From the NCBI GenBank assembly GCA_964509545.1, contig CAZDXQ010000006.1:62001-126000 (forward strand): DNA of 64,000 bases, read 5' to 3'. The stretch comes from JADJWR01 sp964509545. GTDB lineage: Bacteria; Pseudomonadota; Gammaproteobacteria; Burkholderiales; Burkholderiaceae_F. Under the pieces are notes generated by a model that saw only the letters and a program-made list of their open reading frames with translations, did no database searches and was not told where the DNA came from. This document shows, in pieces, positions 58,914 to 64,000 of the stretch (its first letter is position 1; each line of letters begins with the position of its first letter). Position numbers and translations under genes: made by a program.

Positions 58914-61900
58914 TCTGCGGCCTCCTCCGATTTCTGCGCCGCAGGCTTGTTCTCGCTCGCCGCGGCCTGCGCATGACCTTCCTCGGTGACGACGCGATGC
59001 ACGCTGGCGACCTGCTCGTACAGCTGCCAGCGCGCGTCGGCGTCGTGCTGGGCCTGCCTGAGCAGCTGTCTGGCCCGGGCCGGATCGGCCTGCGCCAGCA
59101 TCGCGTAGCGGCCTTCCTTCATCACGAAGCTTTCCAGCGGCTGCGTCGGCTTGCGCGAGTCGAGCTTCAGCGGCTGATCGGCGCCGCCCATGGCGAGCCG
59201 CGGATCGTAGTGGTACAGCGTCAGGTAGCCGCTCTTCACGGCGTCGCGCTGGTGGCTGAAGCCGGTCGCCATGTCGATGCCGTGGGCGATGCAATGGCTG
59301 TAGGCGATGATCAGCGACGGCCCGGGCCAGGAGGCGGCCTCCTGGAAGGTGCGCACCGTCTGCACCGGGTTGGCGCCCATCGCCACCTGCGCCACATAGA
59401 CGTTGCCATAGGCCATGGCGATCATGCCGAGGTCTTTCTTGCCGATCGGCTTACCGGCGGCGGCGAACTTGGCCACCGCCCCGCGCGGCGTCGACTTCGA
59501 CGCCTGGCCGCCGGTGTTCGAGTAGACCTCGGTATCGAGCACCAGGATGTTGACGTTCTTGCCGGAGGCGAGCACGTGGTCCAGCCCGCCGTAGCCGATG
59601 TCGTAGGCCCAGCCATCGCCGCCGATGATCCACACGCTGCGCACGACCAGGCTGTCGGCCACCGCCAGCAGCCGCGCGGCCTCTGGGAAGCGCAGCTTGG
59701 CCAGGATGCCCTTGAGCGTCTTCACCCGCTCGCGCTGCGCCTTGATCTGCTCGTCAGTATCCTGCGGCGCGTTGAGCAGGCCGTCGGCCAGTTCGTCGCC
59801 GATCTCGCCGCGCAGTTCGCGCACCAGCGTCTGCGCCAAGTCGCGCTGCGCGTCGATCGCCAGCCGCATGCCCAGGCCGAACTCGGCGTTGTCCTCGAAC
59901 AGGCTGTTGGCCCAGGCCGGGCCCTGGCCTTCGGCGTTCTTCGCGTACGGCGTGGTCGGCAGGTTGCCGCCGTAGATCGACGAGCAGCCGGTGGCATTGG
60001 CGATCATCAGCCGGTCGCCGTAAAGCTGCGATAGCAGCTTGATGTACGGTGTCTCGCCGCAGCCGGAGCAGGCGCCGGAGTATTCGAACAGCGGTTGGCG
60101 CAGCTGCGAGCCGCGCAGGCCGTCAATGCCGTCGAACGGCGGCCGCACTTCGGGCAGGCTGAGAAAGAATTCGTAGTTGGCGCGCTCGGCCTCCAGGTGC
60201 TCGAGCTTGGGCCTCATGTTGATCGCCTTGTGCTTGACCGCCTGCTTGCTGCGCGACGGGCACACGTCGACGCAGGCGCCGCAGCCGGTGCAATCGTCGG
60301 GCGCCACCTGCAGGCTGTAGAGCATGCCGTCGAGCGGGCCGCCGTCCTTGCGCGCCCACGGCACCGCCTTGAAGGTCGACGGCGCCCGCGCCATCTCCTG
60401 CGGCGAGAAGACGTTCATGCGGATCGCCGCGTGCGGGCACACCAGCGGGCAGATCGCGCACTGCGTGCAGATGGTCTCGTCCCAGATCGGGATCTCGTGC
60501 GCGATGCTGCGCTTTTCCCACTGCGTCGTGCCCGTGGGGAAGGTGCCGTCGACCGGCAGCGCCGAGACGGGCAGCAGGTCGCCTTTGCCGTCCATCATCA
60601 TCGCGGTCACGCGCTGCACGAACTCGGGCGCCGCGCGCGGCACGATCGGCCGCCGCGACAGCATCGAATCCGCGTGCGCCGGCACCTTGACCTCGTGCAG
60701 CGCCGCCAACGAGGCGTCGACGGCGGCGAAGTTGCGGTTGAGCACCGTTTCGCCGCGCTTGCCGTAGGTCTTGCGGATCGCGTCCTTGATCTTTGAAATG
60801 GCCTCCTCGCGCGGCAAGATGCCGGAAATGGCGAAAAAGCACGCCTGCGTCACCGTGTTGATGCGCCCGGACAGGCCGGCGTTCCTGGCCACCGCCAGCG
60901 CATCGACGACGTAGAACTTCAGCTGCTTTTCGATGATCGACTGCTGCGCCTCGCGCGGCAGCTTGTTCCACACCTCGCCGGGGCCGTAGGGGCTGTTGAG
61001 CAGAAACGTCGCCCCTTTGCGCGCCAGCGCCAGCACGTCGAGCCTCTCCATGAACTCGAACTGGTGGCAGGCGACAAAATCGGCCTGCCGGATCAGGTAG
61101 GTCGACTCGATCGGCCGCGGCCCGAAGCGCAGGTGCGACACCGTGATCGCGCCCGACTTCTTGCTGTCGTAGACGAAGTAGCCCTGCGCATGCAGCGGCG
61201 TGTTCTCGCCGATGATCTTCACCGTGTTCTTGGTCGCGCCAACGGTGCCATCGGCGCCCAGCCCGTAGAACACGGCGCGCGTCACCCCCTGCCCTTCGGT
61301 GTCGAAGTCCTCGTCCCACTTCAGCGACAGGCCGGTGACGTCGTCGGTGATGCCCACCGTGAAGTGCCGCCTAGGCTTCGCCTGCTTCAGTTCATCGAGC
61401 GCCGCCTTGGCCATCGCCGGCGTGTATTCCTTCGACGACAGGCCGTATCGGCCGCCGATCACGCGCGGCAGGGGCATGTCGTTCGGCCAGCATTCGGCGA
61501 GTGCGGTGATCACGTCCTGGTACAGCGGCTCGCCGATCGCGCCCGGCTCCTTGGTGCGGTCGAGCGCCGCGATCGACTTCGCGCTCTTCGGCAAGGCGGC
61601 GACAAACGCCTCGGCGTCGAAAGGCCGGTACAGCCGCACCGTGACCAGCCCGACCTTCTCGCCCGCGGCGACGAGCTTCGCCACCGCCTCGCGCGAGGCG
61701 CCGGTGCCCGAGCCCATTTGCACCAGCACCCGCTCGGCGTCCGGGCTGCCGGTGTAGTCGAACAGGCCGTAGCGCCGACCGGTGAGCCTGCTGAAGCGGT
61801 CCATCGACTCGCGCACGATGCCCGGCACGGCCGCGTAGTACGGGTTGCAGGCCTCGCGCGCCTGGAAGAAGACGTCCGGGTTCTGCGCCGAGCCGCGCAG

Positions 61901-62542
61901 CTTGGGCGAGTCGGGATTCAGGGCCCGGGCGCGGTGGGCCTGCACCAGTTCCTCGTCGACCAGTGCCCGCACCTCCTCCTCGAACAGCAGGTCGATCTTG
62001 TTGACCTCGTGGCTGGTGCGGAAGCCGTCGAAGAAGTGGAGGAAGGGCACGCGCGAGCGCAGCGTCGCCATGAAGGCGATCATCGCCATGTCCTGCGCTT
62101 CCTGCACGCTGGCGGAGGCCAGCAGCGCGAAGCCGGTGGTGCGCGCCGCCATCACGTCGGAGTGGTCGCCGAAGATCGACAGCGCATGCGTGGCCAGCGT
62201 GCGGGCGGCGATGTGGAACACCGCCGGGGTGAGCTCCCCGGCGATCTTGAACATGTTGGGCAGCTTCAGCAGCAGCCCCTGCGAGGCGGTGAAGGTGCAG
62301 GTCAGCGCGCCGGCCTGCAGCGAGCCGTGCACGGCGCCGGCAGCACCGGCCTCGCTCTGCATCTCGATCACCTGCGGCACCATGCCCCAGATGTTCTTCT
62401 GCCCGGCCGCCGACCAGGCGTCGGCGAGTTCGCCCATCGTCGAGGACGGCGTGATCGGGTAGATCGCAACCACCTCGCTGGTGAGGTGCGCGATCCGCGC
62501 GGCGGCCTCGTTGCCGTCGAGAACATGCGAACGGTCGGTCAT
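58910..62542 (-). CDS. nifJ: Pyruvate:ferredoxin (flavodoxin) oxidoreductase, single-chain
   Basis: Oxidises pyruvate with CoA to acetyl-CoA and CO2, reducing ferredoxin or flavodoxin. The 1210 residues contain all domains in one chain. Domain I (N-terminal AARIAHLTSEVVAIYPITPS with the pyruvate-binding ITPSS) comes first, then the gamma-type domain near 420-610. A 2[4Fe-4S] domain follows with CTQCAICPLVCP near 690 and CTGCGACVDVCP near 755. The ThDP domain has CSGCGETPYIKLLSQL near 820, GDGWAYDIGYGG near 975 and SNTGGQASKSTPRG near 1005. Such enzymes are oxygen-sensitive in many organisms and typical of anaerobic or nitrogen-fixing growth. It forms a unit with the downstream ferredoxin and flavoprotein genes. 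Confidence 0.95.
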   Translation of the reverse strand: MTDRSHVLDGNEAAARIAHLTSEVVAIYPITPSSTMGELADAWSAAGQKNIWGMVPQVIEMQSEAGAAGAVHGSLQAGALTCTFTASQGLLLKLPNMFKIAGELTPAVFHIAARTLATHALSIFGDHSDVMAARTTGFALLASASVQEAQDMAMIAFMATLRSRVPFLHFFDGFRTSHEVNKIDLLFEEEVRALVDEELVQAHRARALNPDSPKLRGSAQNPDVFFQAREACNPYYAAVPGIVRESMDRFSRLTGRRYGLFDYTGSPDAERVLVQMGSGTGASREAVAKLVAAGEKVGLVTVRLYRPFDAEAFVAALPKSAKSIAALDRTKEPGAIGEPLYQDVITALAECWPNDMPLPRVIGGRYGLSSKEYTPAMAKAALDELKQAKPRRHFTVGITDDVTGLSLKWDEDFDTEGQGVTRAVFYGLGADGTVGATKNTVKIIGENTPLHAQGYFVYDSKKSGAITVSHLRFGPRPIESTYLIRQADFVACHQFEFMERLDVLALARKGATFLLNSPYGPGEVWNKLPREAQQSIIEKQLKFYVVDALAVARNAGLSGRINTVTQACFFAISGILPREEAISKIKDAIRKTYGKRGETVLNRNFAAVDASLAALHEVKVPAHADSMLSRRPIVPRAAPEFVQRVTAMMMDGKGDLLPVSALPVDGTFPTGTTQWEKRSIAHEIPIWDETICTQCAICPLVCPHAAIRMNVFSPQEMARAPSTFKAVPWARKDGGPLDGMLYSLQVAPDDCTGCGACVDVCPSRSKQAVKHKAINMRPKLEHLEAERANYEFFLSLPEVRPPFDGIDGLRGSQLRQPLFEYSGACSGCGETPYIKLLSQLYGDRLMIANATGCSSIYGGNLPTTPYAKNAEGQGPAWANSLFEDNAEFGLGMRLAIDAQRDLAQTLVRELRGEIGDELADGLLNAPQDTDEQIKAQRERVKTLKGILAKLRFPEAARLLAVADSLVVRSVWIIGGDGWAYDIGYGGLDHVLASGKNVNILVLDTEVYSNTGGQASKSTPRGAVAKFAAAGKPIGKKDLGMIAMAYGNVYVAQVAMGANPVQTVRTFQEAASWPGPSLIIAYSHCIAHGIDMATGFSHQRDAVKSGYLTLYHYDPRLAMGGADQPLKLDSRKPTQPLESFVMKEGRYAMLAQADPARARQLLRQAQHDADARWQLYEQVASVHRVVTEEGHAQAAASENKPAAQKSEEAAE

Positions 62543-62551
62543 GGTGGTGAT

Positions 62552-62631
62552 CCGTGGTCTGTCATCCGTGGTCCGTTACCCGTGATCGGCCCGCCGCGAT
62601 CCCCGAGCGGACCGCGGACAACGGACCACGG
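62552..62631 (-). repeat. Short CCGTGGTC repeats and 12-bp inverted repeat upstream of nifJ
   Basis: CCGTGGTC occurs at 62552-62559 and 62566-62573, and CCGTGGTCCGTT (62566-62577) is inverted as AACGGACCACGG at 62620-62631, an exact 12-bp dyad with a 42-base loop. It occupies the whole spacer between the rubrerythrin-like gene and nifJ and may act as terminator, operator or a REP-like element. Confidence 0.6.
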
Positions 62632-62638
62632 CGCGCGG

Positions 62639-63274
62639 CTAGAGAATTCCCGCCTTGCCGGTCTGCCAGCGGCGGTATTCGGTCGTCAGCAGCTCGACAT
62701 GCTCGCGTTCCTCGGCAGCAAGCTCCTTGTACAGGTCGCGCTCTACCGAGCCCGCCGGAGCCTTCTCGCCCTCGCGGGTGAAGAAGTCGACCGCCCGCTG
62801 CTCGAAGGCAATGGCGATGCGGAACAGGTTGGCCGGGTCCTCGGGCTTGCGGTCGACGCCGGCGAAAATGGCCGCGCGGTCGAGCTGGAAATCGGCCGAC
62901 GGCGCCGGGATCTCGGCGTGGTAGCGCTTCGACAGCGTCGCCATGTGCTCCTTCTCCATCGCCGCGAAGCGCCCGAACAGCTCGCGCAGTTGCTCGTCGG
63001 CCGCCTCGCGGGAGGCGCGTTCGTAGAAGGCATGGCCACCGAGCTCGATCTCGAAGGCCTTGCGCACCGCCTCCATCGCCTCGTCCCCCTGGATCACATC
63101 GCGATCGAGCAGCGTGAGCCTGCCCTTGCAGTGCGGGCACATGCCGTAGGGAAAAGCGAAACCCTCGGAGACCTTGCCGCAATCGGCGCAGCGCCAGCGC
63201 AGCTCGACGCCGGCACAGCAGATGTAGGGTTCGTCGTCGTCGACAGGACGGCGGCAGCGGGGACAGACGTTCAT
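62639..63274 (-). CDS. Rubrerythrin-like protein with N-terminal zinc-ribbon/rubredoxin-like domains
   Basis: A protein of 211 residues. The first 55 residues have paired cysteines, CPRC at 4-7, ICC at 19-21, RCADCG near 28-33 and MCPHCK near 43-48, forming two metal (Fe or Zn) ribbons. Residues 65-205 are a ferritin-like di-iron four-helix bundle: FEIELGGHAFYERAS near 76-90, MEKEHMATLSKRY near 108, AFEQRAVDFF near 155 and AAEEREHVELLTTEY near 182-196 supply the Glu and His ligands. Rubrerythrins reduce peroxide in anaerobes and would protect the neighbouring oxygen-sensitive PFOR. The ATG at 63274 has GGAGGAG six bases upstream; an upstream in-frame start at 63292 overlaps that site. Confidence 0.82.
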   Translation of the reverse strand: MNVCPRCRRPVDDDEPYICCAGVELRWRCADCGKVSEGFAFPYGMCPHCKGRLTLLDRDVIQGDEAMEAVRKAFEIELGGHAFYERASREAADEQLRELFGRFAAMEKEHMATLSKRYHAEIPAPSADFQLDRAAIFAGVDRKPEDPANLFRIAIAFEQRAVDFFTREGEKAPAGSVERDLYKELAAEEREHVELLTTEYRRWQTGKAGIL

Positions 63275-63288
63275 CACGGGCTCCTCCT

Positions 63289-64000
63289 TCAATGCCTAGC
63301 TGCGGCGGCGGCCGCGTCGGACGTCGCGGCGACGGGTGCGGCTCCGACAGGTTGCGGCGGCACGAAGGCGTCCGCATCCTCCTTCGTGATCGGCCACTTG
63401 CTCTTGCCGCTGGCGAGATAGGCGCCGATCGCCCTGGCGGCCCGGCGGCCGGCGCCCATCGCCAGGATCACGGTGGCGCCGCCGGTGACGATATCGCCGC
63501 CGGCAAAGACGCCCGGCACGCTGGTCGCCTGCGTGTAATCGTCGGCGACGATGTAGCCCCACTTGTTCAGGCTGAGGCCCGGCGTCGATTTGGTGATGAT
63601 CGGATTGGCGTTGGTGCCGAGCGCGTAGATCACCGTGTCGCATTCGAGCTCGACGATCTCGCCGGTCGGCACCGGCTTGCGCCGTCCCTTCTCGTCGGGC
63701 TCGCCGAGTTGCATCTTCTGCACCTTCATGCCGCGCACGTTGCCGTCGCCATCGACCAGGATTTCCACCGGCCCGTGCAGGAAAAAGAACTCGATGCCTT
63801 CCTCCTTGGCGTGGCGCAGTTCCTCGATCCGCGCCGGCGCTTCGGCCTCGGAACGGCGATACACGCAGCGCACGGTCGGCGCGCCCAGGCGCTTGGCCAC
63901 CCGTAGGCAGTCCATCGCCGTGTTGCCGGCGCCGATCACCACCACGCTCTTGCCCAGCGCGATCGGCGTGTCGAGGTAGGGGAACTTGTCGCCGCCCATC
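63289..64000 (-). CDS. GltD-like NAD(P)H oxidoreductase (glutamate synthase small-subunit family), 3' part
   Basis: The gene enters from the right edge; 236 C-terminal residues plus a partial codon are visible, and the Met at 63999 is internal, since MGGDKFPYLDTPIALG normally follows the FAD-binding half. The NAD(P)-binding motif VVVIGAGNTAMDCLRVAKRLG (about 15 residues in), YALGTNANPII near 148 and the final FAD motif GVFAGGDIVTGGATVILAMGAG near 185 are those of the GltD/SudA family. The C-terminus has an Ala-rich extension. Next to nifJ, ferredoxin and rubrerythrin, it more probably moves electrons between ferredoxin and NADPH than makes glutamate; no gltB is visible. Confidence 0.85.
   Translation of the reverse strand, partial: MGGDKFPYLDTPIALGKSVVVIGAGNTAMDCLRVAKRLGAPTVRCVYRRSEAEAPARIEELRHAKEEGIEFFFLHGPVEILVDGDGNVRGMKVQKMQLGEPDEKGRRKPVPTGEIVELECDTVIYALGTNANPIITKSTPGLSLNKWGYIVADDYTQATSVPGVFAGGDIVTGGATVILAMGAGRRAARAIGAYLASGKSKWPITKEDADAFVPPQPVGAAPVAATSDAAAAAARH

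Overview
The window is a GC-rich chromosomal segment with almost no non-coding DNA. The gene content fits a betaproteobacterium (Burkholderiales or Rhodocyclales type): a Pseudomonas-style branched-chain keto acid dehydrogenase operon, a DUF1840 gene, a bTHX ribosomal peptide gene, CreBC, a PEP-CTERM/exosortase locus, and two complete NADH dehydrogenase operons (Na+-NQR and complex I). The lineage is inferred from family content only. There are no rRNA or tRNA genes, CRISPR arrays, transposases or prophage genes that I can see.

Layout. 1-8870: the 3' end of an MlrC-like gene, a TauE/SafE permease, a TTC38-like TPR protein, the bkdA1-bkdA2-bkdB-lpdV operon and a YjbQ-like gene. 8871-14725: a wrecked gene remnant, then a tightly overlapped five-gene minus-strand operon encoding a stand-alone VIT protein, a VIT/vWA protein with a PEP-CTERM tail, an exosortase, a small exported protein and a GT51 transglycosylase-domain protein. 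This is the most unusual locus in the window. 15090-22885: a TIG-repeat lipoprotein with a metzincin-like zinc motif, creC-creB, a diguanylate cyclase, DUF1840, bTHX and a small lipoprotein. 22964-31453: omega-amino acid:pyruvate aminotransferase, a YbaK-type deacylase, mmsA, a VOC protein, an in-frame RatA/Coq10-CNB fusion and a DctPQM TRAP transporter. 31556-39405: the nqrABCDEF operon continuing into a CBS gene, apbE and nqrM. 39611-42661: NAD-malic enzyme on one strand, with a CNB-domain protein and a GNAT on the other. 42690-56662: all fourteen nuo genes. 56976-64000: a CBS protein, a ferredoxin, a dihydroorotate-dehydrogenase-like protein, pyruvate:ferredoxin oxidoreductase, a rubrerythrin-like protein and a GltD-like oxidoreductase that runs off the window.

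Functionally, the right half is an energy-metabolism block. Pyruvate, malate and branched-chain or beta-amino acid catabolism supply NADH and reduced ferredoxin, and two different NADH:quinone oxidoreductases (sodium and proton type) consume the NADH. ApbE and NqrM, needed to mature Na+-NQR, are encoded in its operon. Three TTGA-N6-TCAA palindromes of FNR/FixK type lie in the spacers upstream of nqrA, between maeA and the CNB gene, and upstream of nuoA. This suggests shared oxygen- or redox-responsive control.

A dispersed family of GC-rich intergenic repeats sits inside operons in at least seven spacers, including a perfect 63-bp tandem duplication between nuoA and nuoB. Two further REP-type palindromes sit in the nuo operon. 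The complex I subunits look atypical: NuoG is only about 480 residues, and NuoF has altered signature motifs.
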